Notes: a model not told the origin generated them from the letters alone. 64,000 bases of DNA from Liquidambar formosana (GCA_039720395.1 CM077831.1:10404333-10468332); one strand, 5' to 3'. Positions 22,620-34,811 are shown, counted from the first letter of the stretch. Program-made: numbers and translations.

Positions 22620-22771
22620 TAGTCGACTATAAGGCTTCATGTAGTCGACTACAAATATCAGTAGCCATTTTTGGGCATTTTCTCTTGATTTAGTTGACTA
22701 TATATGATCATATAGTCGACTACATATATCAGTAGCCAAATATGGGCTAAAACACTTGATGTAGTCGACTA
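22620..22771 (-). promoter_or_regulatory. TAGTCGACTA palindrome array, 3' LTR copy
   Basis: The ten-base palindrome TAGTCGACTA (one copy TAGTTGACTA) begins at 22620, 22642, 22691, 22713 and 22762, giving alternating spacings of 22 and 49 bp. The 5' LTR has six copies on the same 22/49 rhythm. Confidence 0.75.
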
Positions 22772-23274
22772 AACCCTGTTTTATCAAAGTTTAGCCTTCT
22801 TTTCATGTAATTTCATCACTTGGTCTACTATGCATCAACTTAGGCTTCTAGTTAATGATAAATATGGTTCAATTAAGAGTCCTAGGGTCCATCTAGGTCA
22901 GTAGAGCATAGTCATGAGCAATTATGAACATTTTGGAACCTAAAACCTCATTTATAGCCTAAATGTGACTTTATCGACAATGTTCGCATGGCTTGAGGTA
23001 CTTGTAGGTCCTTTGCTTGCTTTTTGTGCTCTTGTTGCATCATGCTTGATTGTCCTTGACGTTTTGGACACGAGCCTTGAGTTCCATGGCTTGGTTGAGC
23101 TATTGAATCCATGTGCTTGAGTCATTTGATCCTTAAGTTTATGCTTGAATTGATTTGATCTTGATTACCTAGCTTTGATCAAATTCTTAACAATTAACCA
23201 TTAGAACTAGCATCAATCTTTCGTTATCATCAAAATCTCGGATATACCCTTGGTTGAAAACCTTAGGTCTAACA

Positions 23275-23290
23275 ATCTCCCCCTTTTTTT
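23275..23290 (-). promoter_or_regulatory. Polypurine tract of element C
   Basis: AAAAAAAGGGGGAGAT on the minus strand directly before the LTR start TGTTAGACC. It is a textbook plus-strand primer site. Confidence 0.85.
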
Positions 23291-23757
23291 ATGATGACAA
23301 ACTATTGATGTTTTATGAAATGATAATAAACAATAATTCATATGACTTGATATGTGAGGCAAAAGTTCCCCCTCAAAATATGCATTTCATCCATGGATTA
23401 TCAAGCATTTATCAAATGACATACACAAGCTATGAATTTTAAACCAAAATGCCATAGATAGTGTTCATAAAAGCATGAACCACAAAATATCCATACATAT
23501 TGTTCATAAAAGCATAAAGATGTAGAGTACTAAACAAACCAACAACTATAAAAACCAAATAAAGTAAATAGAGTGCTAAAACCAAACAAAGTACTATAAA
23601 ACATCATAATTCTCTCCCCCTTTTGACATCAATAAAAAAGATAAGACTAATCCTTAGGTGGAGGTGGAAAATAGGGAGCATAGCGCTGCAAACTAGTCTC
23701 CACAGAGCCCTGACAGCACTCGAGGTCAGTAATGTGATTCCCAACATCTTGGAAGCC
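23291..23757 (-). other. 3' untranslated spacer of element C
   Basis: Between the extra gene and the polypurine tract. AT-rich with short repeats (CATAAAAGCATAAA-like). No open frame of note and no further feature seen. Confidence 0.5.
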
Positions 23758-24861
23758 TTAAGTCATAGTCATTTGAAGTGACCTAATGGCAGTCATGACA
23801 GTCTGGAGGCTTGGGGGTTCCACTTGCTCTTCTGGAGGTTGCTGTAGCTCATCCTCATGTTCCTCATCCATAGGATCCTCCTCAAGGGGCTGCTGAACAA
23901 ACCTCGGATCACGAATCCATTGACCATTAGCATCTTGAGCAAACTTCATCCTTTTTAAAGTAGCCTCATCATAAAAATCCGATCCCTTTGCATCATAAAC
24001 TTTGGTCTCATTGCTCGTGTTCACATCAAAAAGGTTGAACACCTCAGTAAGGGCATTGCCATAAGGAAGACAACCACCTGATTTCTTTAAACAATTATGC
24101 ATGTGATATAAAATAATGTAAGCTAAATCAAGTTTCTTCCTTGTGAGTACACACCAAATGAGAAATACATCTATGTATCCTACATGAGAGCGACTCTCGG
24201 AGCAAAGCACAAGATTGTATATGATGAAATGGTGAATGAGTCGAGAGATCACAAGAAGTTGATTAACGGTAGGAAGAAAAGAGTGTTGGATGGTTTGGTC
24301 ATTGCAAATCAACTGAAGAGCTTCAACCTTATTGAAATCAAGTCGAATGGTCCAACTATGTGTATTGAAACTTTGAATAGTATCTTCTGTAGGGAGTTTG
24401 AAAATGGCAGCAATAGTGGCTATTTGGATATGAATTGGCTTGCCTTTAACCCAAGACTTGATTTCATAATCCTTAGTGAATTTCAGATTAACATAGAAGA
24501 CTCGAACAAGTCGAGGATAGCAAATATTGTTCAAAGTGAGAAAGAAATCCCACCGAATAGCTTTAAACAAATTTGAAATGTAGATTTGCTGTCTATCAAA
24601 AAATTCAAAAGAGACGATTTTACCGAATTCAACCCAACGTTTTTTGTACAAGTCTTGATATCTCCTGAGTGCTTCGATGTCCTTGCATAGCCCCTCGTAA
24701 CCATGCTTGGCTTTAAAGCATTTCTCTTGGTGATGAGAAGGCTCCTCTTAGGTTGGATTGGATAGTAGAGGTTGAGAAATTCCAGGACCCCCTTTACGTT
24801 TCGTTTGAGCCCTAGAAGCGTCCATGGAGGCCTTGAAGAGTTTCTCCGTGCAGTTCATCAT
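23758..24861 (-). pseudogene. Extra gene after pol of element C (plant transposon protein-like)
   Basis: The ATG is at 24859-24861. A single in-frame TAA at 24748-24750 (probably CAA) splits a frame of about 367 residues. The 297-residue C-terminal part contains PRLVRVFYVNLKF...VKGKPIHI and a helical region (YIDVFLIWCVLTRKKLDLAYIIL), the pattern of proteins annotated as putative plant transposon protein (Transposase_32-like). The C-terminus is acidic and glutamine/proline-rich. It occupies the place of the env-like gene of Sireviruses, but I see no signal peptide or convincing membrane anchor. Function is unknown. TAGTCGACTA boxes lie 170-240 bp upstream. Confidence 0.65.
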
Positions 24862-25344
24862 GGGTTGGAGGCAATAGGATGGAAGGAAAGTGAGATAAAT
24901 GGAGGAAGAATGAGTTTGGTGGAGAGTTAGGAGAGAGGAATAGGGGTTTAGGCAACTAGAGAGAGAGAGAAGTGGTAAATAAGATGAAAAGTCATGGCTG
25001 TTGGTGTTTTAAAACCCTCCCCGAGCCATGTAGTCGACTATATTAGTCCTTATATGCCTACTAATATATATAGTCGACTACATCCTTTATGTAGTTGACT
25101 ATAAGTGGTAAAAAAGGCTAATTTTCTTATAAGCTAGTCCACTTATAATCAATTGTTTGAACAATTAATCAAATAAACATGTTTAAAAGATACAAAATTA
25201 GAAAATTTTCAACTCAAGATTCAATTTAAACATGATTTAAACTTGAGTGATATTTTATGTGAGTATCAATTTATAGAGTTGTGTATTTTTAAGCATATGC
25301 AACACAAGATTCATCAAGTATAGACATAGTATGCACATGACTCA
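24862..25344 (-). other. Spacer between pol and the extra gene of element C
   Basis: No coding frame. Contains palindromes TAGTCGACTA at 25031-25040 and 25071-25080 and TAGTTGACTA at 25092-25101, the same motif as in the LTR. Nearer the gene, the minus strand has a CT-rich run (CCACTTCTCTCTCTCTCTAG), like the pyrimidine patch of plant core promoters. This could be an internal promoter; a clear TATA box is not seen. Confidence 0.5.
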
Positions 25345-27003
25345 TCAATGTAACACATCATTCATCAAGCACATGCCAAGTTCTCGCTTAATGAAGTTAA
25401 AACGATCTTCTTGAAGAGGTTTGGTGAAGATATCGGCCAATTGATGGTCGGTACCTATGAAATTAATCTCAACATCGCCTCTTTAGACATGATCACGAAT
25501 GAAATGGTGCCTAATCTCAATATGCTTAGTTCGTGAGTGTTGTATGGGGTTCTTGGTCAAGTTAATAGTACTAGTATTGTCACATTTGATGGGAATGTGA
25601 TCAAAGTGTAGTCCATAATCCTCAAGTTGTTGTTTCATGTACAACACTTGTGCACAACAACTACCGGCCGCAATGTACTCGGCTTCGGTGGTTAAGAGTG
25701 CAACCGATGTTTGTTTCTTACTAAACCAAGATACTAGTGAATGATCTAGGAAATAGCAAGTCCCACTAGTGCTGTTGCGCTTGCGGTCATCTTTGCCACC
25801 GGCAAAGTCCGCATCAGAATAGCTAATCAGATCAAATGATGTAAACATAGGAAACCATAAACCAAGATTAATTGTGCTACTTAAATATTTGAAAATACAT
25901 TTAACGGCAAGCATGTGAGATTCTTTAGGACATGATTGAAATCTAGCACACAAGCAAACACTAAACATAATATTGGGTCTACTTGCGGTTAAATAAAGCA
26001 AACTTCCAATCATACCTCTATATTTCTTTTGATCCACATCTTTCCCATTTTCATCCTTGTCTATCTTGATAGAGGTGCTCATGGGAGTAGAGAACTTTCT
26101 TCCATCTTCCAGTCCATACTTTTTTAGTAGATCTTTGATATATTTGGATTGATTTATGAATGTTCCTTCCTTTAATTGTTTAATTTGAAGTCCAAGAAAG
26201 AATATTAGTTCAGCCATCATGCTCATCTCAAATTCCTCCCTCATGTTATTAGAAAATTCCTTGCAAAGATTCTCATTAGTGGATCCAAAGATGATATCAT
26301 CAACATAAATTTGAATAAGAAGTATATTATCATCAATGGTTTTAATGAAAAGTGTGGTGTCAAGTTTTCCTCTTTTAAATCCATTCTTGAGTAAAAATCC
26401 ACTAAGTCTTTCGTACCGAACTCTAGGAGCTTGTTTCAAACCATATAAAGCCTTCCTTAGTTTAAAAACATGATTTGGAAATTCATGACTTTCAAAACTG
26501 GGAGGTTATTCAGCATAAACTTCCTCTTCTATGAAACCATTTAAAAATGCACTCTTGACATCCATTTGAAATAGTTTAAAATCCTTATGACATGCATATG
26601 CAAGTAACATTCTTATGCCTTCAAGTCTAGCTACCGGAGCATAGGTTTCATCATAATCTATGCCTCCTTGTTGATTATAACCTTGGGCTACAAGTCGAGC
26701 CTTGTTTCTAGTAATAACTCCGGATTCATCCTTTCTGTTTCTAAACACCCACTTAGTTCCAATTACTCTATGGTCATGTAGTCTAGGTACCAAGGTCCAA
26801 ACCTTGTTCCTTTCAAATTGGTTGAGTTCTTCTTGCATAGCAAGGACCCATGATTCATCATTTTCAGCCTCATTAATGTTCTTAGGTTCAATATGAGATA
26901 CTAATGCAAGATGATCACATATATTTCTCATGGAAGAACGAGTTCTTACCCCACGTAAGGGTTCACCTAAAATTTGATCTTTAAGATGATTCCTCACAAA
27001 TTT
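25345..27003 (-). pseudogene. Reverse transcriptase and RNase H of element C
   Basis: Copia-type RT. Motifs in order: [29 protein letters not shown], [50 protein letters not shown], then the catalytic IYVDDIIFGS, intact. RNase H: ISYSDADFAGG, TTEAEYIAAGSC, KCDNTSTINL and RHHFIRDHV, ending in ADIFTKPL and TGA 25345-25347. Nonsense codons: TGA just after 27004 (likely TGG), TAA near 26508 (likely CAA) and TAA at 25483 (likely CAA). Otherwise the frame is remarkably clean, so these few changes are what killed it. Confidence 0.9.
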
Positions 27004-27892
27004 TCAAGTCTTGGTGACATCCGGATGAAGTGGAGCATTTTCAACCTCAACTTCTTCTTTCGATTTCTTGTCTTCAATGACTTCATCATCTTCTTTTTCT
27101 TTACCCTTGTCTTGTGGGTCTTGCTTGTCGTTTAGGTTCAAATTCTCAACTTGTTTTTGCAAGCTTGTACCTATATTATCATCATCATCCACATTTCTCT
27201 TTGTAGCAAGAGGGTTAGTTTCATCAAATACAACATGCATTGATTCTTGAACGGTTAATGTTCTCTTGTTAAACACCCTATATGCTTTACTTATCATAGA
27301 ATAACCAAGAAATACACCTTCATCGAATTTAGAATCAAATTTAGAAAGTTTATCTCTATCATTTAATATAAAGCACTTGCAACCAAAGACTCTAAAGTAA
27401 CCTATATTAGGTCTCTTATCATTCCATAGTTCATAAGGAGTCTTACCAAGTTTAGATCTTAATAGCACTCTATTCATTACATAGTATGAAGTGTTAACGG
27501 CCTCAGCCCAAAAATATTGAGGTAATGAGTGTTCATTAAGCATGGTTCTAGACATTTCTTTAAGTGTTCTATTCTTTCTTTCAACTACACCATTTTGTTG
27601 TAGAGTTCTAGGAGTGGAGAAATTATGACTAAAACCATTCTCATCATAATATTGCACAATATCCTTATTGACAAATTCGCTCCCCCTATCACTTCTAATA
27701 TGTGTAATTCTAGAGTAGTCATCAACAATCACAAATGCATAATGCTTGCCTCCAAGACTTGCAATAGCAATAGGTCCAAATAAGTCCATATGAATAAGTT
27801 GCAAAGGTCTTGTAGTTGAAATATAAGTTTTTGTTTTAAAAGAAGACTTATTTTGTTTTCCAAATTGGCATACACTACAAACACCATCTTTT
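27004..27892 (-). pseudogene. Integrase core of element C with internal deletion
   Basis: The DDE residues are visible in HMDLFGP, IRSDRGSEF and NGVVERKNR, followed by the copia integrase C-terminal motifs (FWAEAVNTSYYVMNR, KTPYELWNDKRP, RVFGCKCF, EGVFLGYS). The stretch between the first and second aspartates is far too short: VDDYSR runs directly into THIRSDRG. In complete copia integrases about 45 residues lie there, so an in-frame deletion has removed part of the core. The frame is otherwise open. The zinc-binding N-terminus is separated from it by the solo LTR at 27893. Confidence 0.85.
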
Positions 27893-29556
27893 TGTTAGGA
27901 TTATGCCCTAGAGCCAATCATGGAGATGATTGTTTAGGGATTAGGAACAATCATTTGATTTCAGTTATGTATGTCACATTTATTATTGATTTAATAAAAG
28001 GGCTTATTCTATTATGTTTATATGCATCATTTATATTTACATAATATGTCCATGGAGTTAGAGTTGAGAATATGGAATTACAAAGAGTTGTAATTTTGAG
28101 ACTGTAAATATATCTCTGTACTAAACTCCTAAAGCATTCCTAGTTGAAGGTTTACTATGATAGACAATAATGAACCATAGGACTAGCACTTGTTAGGTTG
28201 ACTCTATAGGAGGATAGCTAGTCTCAAGCTATTTGTGTGGAGACACTACAACCTGACAAGTGGGTGCCTATTATGAGAATAGGTACACTGAATGTGACCA
28301 AAGATATGAGATAAACTGAATGGAGTTTTATCCTACCTGTCAATCAGTTTCTCATTGTTATAGTAGTACAAGTAATCCTTAGACCTGAGACACCATAGTT
28401 GTCTTATGCATGTAGCTTTAGAAGTTTGATAACACTAAGTGCAAATCCTATTCAGGGGTTTGCAAAGGTGTTCATTGGCCCTACTGCTATGTGTGTGAAG
28501 GCATGTGAGTGATCAACAAGGGATCCATCACTCTCAGGAAAAAGAGAGAGAATGTCTCATATAGCATTCATAATATAACTCATTAAATCCATGGCCATGG
28601 TAGGATGAATATGAAAAAGAGTTTCATGAGTTCATCAATGAGTTGATATCTATGAATGAGTATAAAGTAATTAAACTAGGGACTTGACAGACTTCCATGT
28701 CCTATTAGTTCAATTGGAGACATTGTGTTGAAGGAAGGATGCAATTGTAACCTATAAACTATAATAGAAGGGTTCTTTGTAAATGACTATTCACCTCATT
28801 AAGGACCACACCATGAGCCATATGCTAGGTGTTACTCATGGTTAGTAGAAGCCCTAATTGATATAAGTGAGTTATAATCAATTAGGGAATTGGAAGGAGT
28901 TCCAATTAGACCCTAAATGGAAAGAGTTCCATTGTGCACACCTCGTGCTATTCCTACTACTTGATGATGTGAACCCAATGGGTCACACACTGATCATGCA
29001 AGATGAGCTTTAAAGTCTATGAGAGAAAGGGTATGAGAGCATAAAGAATAGTTCTTTGAGGCCTATTTATATTTGATATAATTTATAGGGGTTATTGTGC
29101 AATTTAGAGAAATTTCATAAAACCCTAATAGGGTTTCCCCCTAGGGCCGGCCCCTTTAGTGTGGACTATATAAGTCACACTATGATGTGTGACATCATCA
29201 TAAGTTGAACTCTCCAAGGGCTGGCCAGAATTTCCAGCCTCCCTCTCTCTCTCTCCTCTCTTCTCCTACACTAGCAACAACAAGAAAAAGGAGAAAAGGA
29301 CTTGAAGCTCTAGCTAGGTGTGGATACCGTTGGAGGTAGCACACTTGGGCTGCTCATTCACCGCTGTCCGGAATCAAAGCTTGGAGTAAAAAGGAGAAGA
29401 CAAAAATTCTGTAAGTGTTCTAACCATCTTTGTAATTAGGATTTTATTGTTTTGTATGAACCACAATCAGATTCATGGGTTGCATGGAATTGATAGGAAA
29501 TTTTTTGTTATTCAAGTTATTCCGCATTCTATTTCCTTCTAGTTCAATTCCTTACA
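27893..29556 (+). repeat. Solo LTR of the element E family (1664 bp)
   Basis: Begins TGTTAGGATTATGCCCTAG and ends TTCAATTCCTTACA. Clearly the same family as the LTRs of E, with more differences. It splits the integrase zinc region of C. The flanks are ctttt (27888-27892) and gtttt (29557-29561), a five-base target duplication with one mismatch. No internal sequence, so it arose by recombination between LTRs. Confidence 0.85.
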
Positions 29557-30064
29557 GTTTTGAAAATTTTGCTTTTGGTAAACCTCTTACAAGTTCATGC
29601 TTAGAAAGTTTTGAAATCAAATCCATGCTAGCATGTCCAAGTCTTCTATGCCATAACCAATGATTTTCATTTAAAGCGGAGAAGCAATGTACATTTTGTA
29701 AAGCGATTTCTTCAAACTCTATAGCATAGATGTTACTAATCCTATATGCAACAAATAGGGTCTTATCATCATCTTCAATTATGCATTTATTGGAATTAAA
29801 AGTAACTCTATAACCTTTATCACATAATTGACTAATGCTAAGGAGATTATGCTTTAAACCATCAACTAATAAAACATTCTCAACACAAAGTGAGGAATTC
29901 TTACCAACCTTGCCAATGCCAATTATCTTACCCTTAGCATTGTCTCCAAATATGACAAATCTTCCATCCTTGGGCTTCAAGGAAATGAACTTTGATCTAT
30001 CACCCGTCATGTGCCTTGAACATCCACTATCAAGAAACCATTTCTCATTGCTTGATGACTTCAA
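29557..30064 (-). pseudogene. Protease and integrase zinc region of element C
   Basis: The copia aspartic protease active site is KWFLDSGCSRHMTGD, at the start of this open frame. Next come FGDNAKGKIIGIGKVG, VLLVDGLKHNLLSISQLCDKGY, and the GAG-pre-integrase segment with WHRRLGHASMDLISKL. The CxxC half of the zinc site (GVCSVCQFGKQ) lies on the other side of the solo LTR, near 27860-27885. The frame is intact apart from that insertion. Confidence 0.87.
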
Positions 30065-30469
30065 GCATACCTACACAACAAGTTTAAGTAACTTTCTTTG
30101 GTACCCATACTTTCTTAGGTCCATAGGGGTTAACCATAGGAGGTAAGGTTCCCTTAACTACCCATACCTTCCTTATTACAATAAGTGCATGGGATTTTAG
30201 GTGTGCTACAGACCTTAGGTTTAGGAAAGAAATTAATGTAGGATTTTTGTTTAACATATTCTTAATAACCAATTCCGACCTTGTCAAAACACCATCTTTG
30301 ACTAGCTAATATTTTATCCAAGTTATCCCTTCCATTGGAAACTTGGCTAAGGTCTTAGTCAAGTCTTTAATCTTTTCTTTCAATGAGGTATTTTCACTTT
30401 CAAGACTAGATTGAGAGATGGTAGGGGGTGAGTATATCCTACTTTGCAATTCTAAGTTCTCATTCTTTA
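30065..30469 (-). pseudogene. gag C-terminal tail of element C
   Basis: Carries a coiled-coil-like stretch (SLKEKIKDLTKTLAKF) and a segment near 30084-30140 that ends YGPKKVWVPKK, a typical Sirevirus junction before the protease. Frameshifts and stops break it. Separated from the rest of gag by the solo LTR at 30470-33479. Confidence 0.7.
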
Positions 30470-33400
30470 TGTGAACCCCCAGAAAACGGCCCACAAGGGT
30501 TTTAGCAAAATATAGGAGCGAGTTTAAAAGACAACAAACGAAAAGGAGTAGCCACCTCATTTTTTATGGAAAAGAGGAAAACCATAAAAATGTTTTATTT
30601 TCAAAAAACATATGACTCCATTAAAGGAAAAGCAAAGTCTTTGAAACCAGAAAATTGGATTCGGGGGCTAAGTTACAACGTGGGAAGGTTCTGGGCAAAG
30701 CTCATAGGCACCCACATCGCCCGAATTGGTCTCTTAATTTGATTAGGCTAACTTAAGATCTTCTTCACTCAAATATCAGCATATATCATCACAAAGCAGC
30801 ATGCAAAACATATATTCCATCCAATCATCCATGCACAATCAAACAAATAAAACAAAATAAAACAGAAAAAAAAAAAAAAAAAAAAAAAAGAAGAAGAAAA
30901 ACCTAGGATACTTGGATCCTAGAACGGACTTGAGCCTAAAAAAGAGTGCCTATGTACCATGTAGTGAAATACATGGATCAAAGTCCACGTAGTTCGAATA
31001 GAATAGGATTAAACCCTAATAGAGAGTTATGGTAAACCTTAGGTTTCCTTCCATTGCGGCTTTTAAAGACAAATGATTCTCAATCAAAATTCAGTAAAAA
31101 ATATAAACTCTTTTTGAAAAAGGGGTGGAAAGAACCCTAAGATTTACCATATCCCTCTATTAGAGAATAACCCTAGGAGGGAGAAGAGAAAAGAAAGTAA
31201 GGAAAAGTGAATTAGGGCACTTCATACCCTGCTTACCTGAGCGCAAAAGCTCTAAGCATTAGCAATTTCAAGCAATAGCAGCCCTATTTGCAATAGGACA
31301 AGCATTGTACCTGTTTGCACCCTTACAAGTGCACAAAACCATGCAAGGAGAACAATATACTAATCTGGACAAAACCATGACAAGGCCTAAAATCATCCAT
31401 CTATCATGCAAACAACAAGAATAATGAATGACTAAGGACCCCAACTCAATCCTACATGCAATGACCTGACTAACATGCATAAAAAAACCTACCAAGGACA
31501 CACTAACAATCATGAGAGACTCCAATAATATCAATAAACATGATAGCAAAGCCTACTCTAACCAAAAAGATGATATTTTATGTAAAATATGAAAATAGGC
31601 TTTCCTACGGCGAACTTTCTTAAGCAAAATTATCCTAAGATAATTTCACGAAAAAAAGTCACTATGGGGAGGTGAAATCATCATATCCTATGTAAAATAT
31701 ATATACTAGAACACAACAGAAGTGATTTCATGCTTAAACACATCACAGAAAGCTCTCATGCAAAACCTTACTTAACGAAAAGGATAATTATCCTTAGAAA
31801 ATGATAATATCTCCAAAAACCCTATAAAATCCTCTACATGAATGCAAACCTAGCATTATTCAACTATATGCAGCATATATAGAATGACTATGATGAGAAA
31901 CTACTCACAGAGTTAAGCTAAGCATGCTGTATGAAACTTGTGTGATTTTAGGGTTATCGAAACCCTAATCTCACAACTATGCATAAAAACCTATGAAAAG
32001 ACTCTAACACATGCTCAAATTATCATGAACATCATTCATATCATGTATATTAACTAATAGGAGCATCAACTCATGACAATTATCATAGCAACCTAAACAT
32101 GTGAACTATGCATGATTCAGAAAGATAAAAAGGATAATACTTTCAAAACCCTAGCAAACTAAGGTTTATCAAGCATATTAAACCATGAACCATCCTAAAA
32201 TCATTCACATAACATCACACAAGCATTGAATTCAATCCATAAGAAGAGCTATTACATGCACTAGAACTATCCTAAAGAAAGGAGGAGAAGATGAAGGAGG
32301 AAAGTCTAATTTCGGCAATTGAAAGTGTGTTTACCTCTTCTAGAATCTCCCTTGCCTTCAAAGTCCTTGTTCTCTTGCTTGCTTAGGGTTGAAAAGCCTT
32401 CTCTTGATGTCCTTCTAGCTCTCCAAACTCATAGCTCCCTCTCTTTTTCAATGTAAAGTGCAATTAACCTCTTCCTATGTGTTGAATATCATGTCCTTTA
32501 TTTAGAGAACTGACCCTCTAAACCAATGGCTAAGATTAATTCATTAAACAATGATCCTAGGGCTATTAGAGACTCTCTTGGTCCTCAAACAACTCAAACT
32601 TACACACTCCTAAGAGAAAACAAGTTGTAATGGCAGAGGAAACAGTCAAAAGAGGGAGAGAGAGTCAGAATTTTAGTTAAAGACTGGAGTCTCTCGGGTG
32701 ACCAACTAGGCCTAGATGGTTAGCCATCTGGGCTTGGATGGCTGACCGTCCAGCCCCGGACGGTTACCCGAGAGCTTGCTCCAGTCCGCTCCGGTTTCGA
32801 CTTCTAATCGCTTCAGGAGTCTTTTAGGGGTCAAATTAAGTCCGATTTTGACAAAATAAAAGCCAAAACGATCATGTTTCAAAGAGGAACACATTTTTAA
32901 GCATTTTAGGACAAAAATCCTTAACCATGGGTGCATGGTTAGGTTTTACAAAGGTGGTTAACCATGGTGCCTCACCGTCGCTAAGCTGGGTTTGTACACA
33001 AGGTCGAACCAAATGCTTTCCCAATCGAAATTCGGTCTTTGTAAACATACCTAGGATGTAAATAAAGCCCAATTGAAGTTAAATGAGAGAAAATTGATTG
33101 GGTCTTGTGAGTCAATTTGAGCAAACCAAGAAAGGGTCTTTTAGCCAACTCGAACTATTATGAGCCAAATTGATCTTAAACCATTAATTCATGAAATTGA
33201 ACCTATATATAGACTCTATATACTCATATGAACTCAAGGGAATGACTTAGGATTCGTTCCAAAGTCGAATGGAAAATATACGGCTTAAAAGACGATTATG
33301 CCCTTAAAGTCGTAAAAGTTCTTATTGACTATCGAAATGAACTCCAAATCACTTCAAAATTCATACACATGATATTCAATGCCATAGAAACTCAATGCAA

Positions 33401-33479
33401 AAGACTAGACTCGAAAAGGACTCAAAATCCTACATGAAATGATATGTCCTAGCTAAGGTGACAAAAATGGGGTGTGACA
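30470..33479 (-). repeat. Solo Tat LTR in element C (3010 bp)
   Basis: TGTCACACCCC...GGGGTTCACA on the minus strand, the same ends as the LTR of element A. Flanked by the perfect target duplication cttta (30465-30469 and 33480-33484) inside the gag of C. It contains a CTCGGGTGACC...ACCCGAG box (32693-32772) and a likely TATA (TAAATAAA, 32504-32497) about 190 bp downstream of it, and an A-rich simple repeat near 30865-30900. No internal domain. Confidence 0.93.
32693..32772 (-). promoter_or_regulatory. CTCGGGTGACC box of the solo LTR
   Basis: Ends CTCGGGTGACC and GGTTACCCGAG; the core differs from that of element B (GGATGGCTGACCGTCCAGCC in place of CCGGTT repeats). It lies about 190 bp upstream of the TATA-like element. 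Confidence 0.6.
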
Positions 33480-33484
33480 CTTTA

Positions 33485-34769
33485 AAGCATCTAATTCTTT
33501 TTTAAGAGATGTGACATTCTTTTTCAAATCATGGTTTTATAGAGAAAATCTTTTTAATTCAAAAAATGTGTCTTCTAGAGCATTTTGCAATTCTTTATAA
33601 GTAGGAAGTTCTTCTATAGGATAATCACATGAGTTAGATTCAATTACCTCATCTTCTTTTGCCATGAGACAAAAGTTTGCAACTTCTTGATCACAAGAGA
33701 TCTCCTCATCTTCTTCATCACTATTTGCTTCATCATCCCAAGTGACGGTGAAAGCCTTCTTCTTGAATTTCCTATTGTCCTTGAAATTGTTGTTGTGATT
33801 CATCTTGTTGTGATTGTTGTTGAGTTGAGGGCAATGCATCTTGGTGTGTTCGGGCTTCTTGTATTCAAAGCATACTTGAGAGTCTCTATTTGAGTTCTCT
33901 CCTCTATTTGGAATTCTTTTCGATGAATCACCCTTGTTGAATCTCCTTCCTTGATTCCTTTTTGTGAAGAACTTCTTGAGTTTATGAGATATTAAGGTAA
34001 TATCTTCATCTTCTTCATTCTCACATTCTTCATTTGCTGATTCTTCTACATCTTGTGAGGCCTTGAGAGCCAAGCTCTTGGAAGGGTTGCTTTTACTAAC
34101 TTCATGTGCTTTGAATACAAATTCTTGAGTGACTAGATTTCCATCAAGGTTACTAAGAGTCATTGATCCAAGTTCCTTTGATTAAAGCACGGCCGTTGTG
34201 AATGTATCCCATTCCTTAGGCAAGCTCCTAAGAATTGTTCTCACCAATTCGGAGTTAGTATAAATTTTACCAAGAGAATTCAAAGGATTTATAATAGCAT
34301 TGAAATGAGTAAACATATCTCTAATTGATTCATCCTTCTTCATTTTAAATAATTCATATTCACAAACAAGTATATTAATCTTTGCCTCTTTCACTTGAGA
34401 GGTTCCTTCATAGGTGACCTCTAAAGTATCCCAAATCTCTTTGGCACTAGTGCACCTAGAGACTTTGCTAAATTTATCATTAGTAAAAGCGCAATAAAGT
34501 AAGCCAATGGCTTTAGAGTTGAGCTCAAGAGATTTGTGGTCAGCACTAGTGAACTCTTGTGGTACTTTAGGAAGTGTAACTCCATCTACCACTTTAGTAG
34601 GGATCAAAGGACCCTTAGAGGTAATATTCCATAGCTCATAGCTAGTGGATTGAATAAAAATTTGCATTCTAATTTTCCAGAAATTATATAGAGAAGAATC
34701 TCCATTGAAAAGAGGTAGTCTATTGGACGATTGTCCTTCGGTAAATCCATTACCACTATAGTTGGCCAT
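33485..34769 (-). pseudogene. gag: gag of element C
   Basis: Begins MANYSGNGFTEGQSSNRLPL with FNGDSSLYNFWKIRM and the UBN2/retrotransposon gag pattern (SAKEIWDTLEVTYEGT, FTHFNAIINPLNSLG). It is followed by a basic region, a zinc knuckle that reads CFEYKKPEHTKMHC (the second cysteine appears to be tyrosine), and acidic stretches. Stops: TAA at 34182-34184 (likely CAA) and TAA near 33537. Particle-forming protein of the Sirevirus type; the tail continues beyond the solo LTR. Confidence 0.87.
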
Positions 34770-34811
34770 ATCGTTCCTCGTAAAACAAATATGTCAAATA
34801 CAAGAGGTTAG

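Larger units (their letters stand above)
22151..23274 (-). repeat. 3' LTR of element C, truncated
   Basis: Nearly the same sequence as the 5' LTR (34826-36144) in the shared part. On the minus strand it begins TGTTAGACCTAAGG right after the polypurine tract. It stops at 22151, where the LTR of element B ends; the missing portion corresponds to roughly the first 180 bp of the plus-strand form (34826 to about 35005). Confidence 0.88.
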
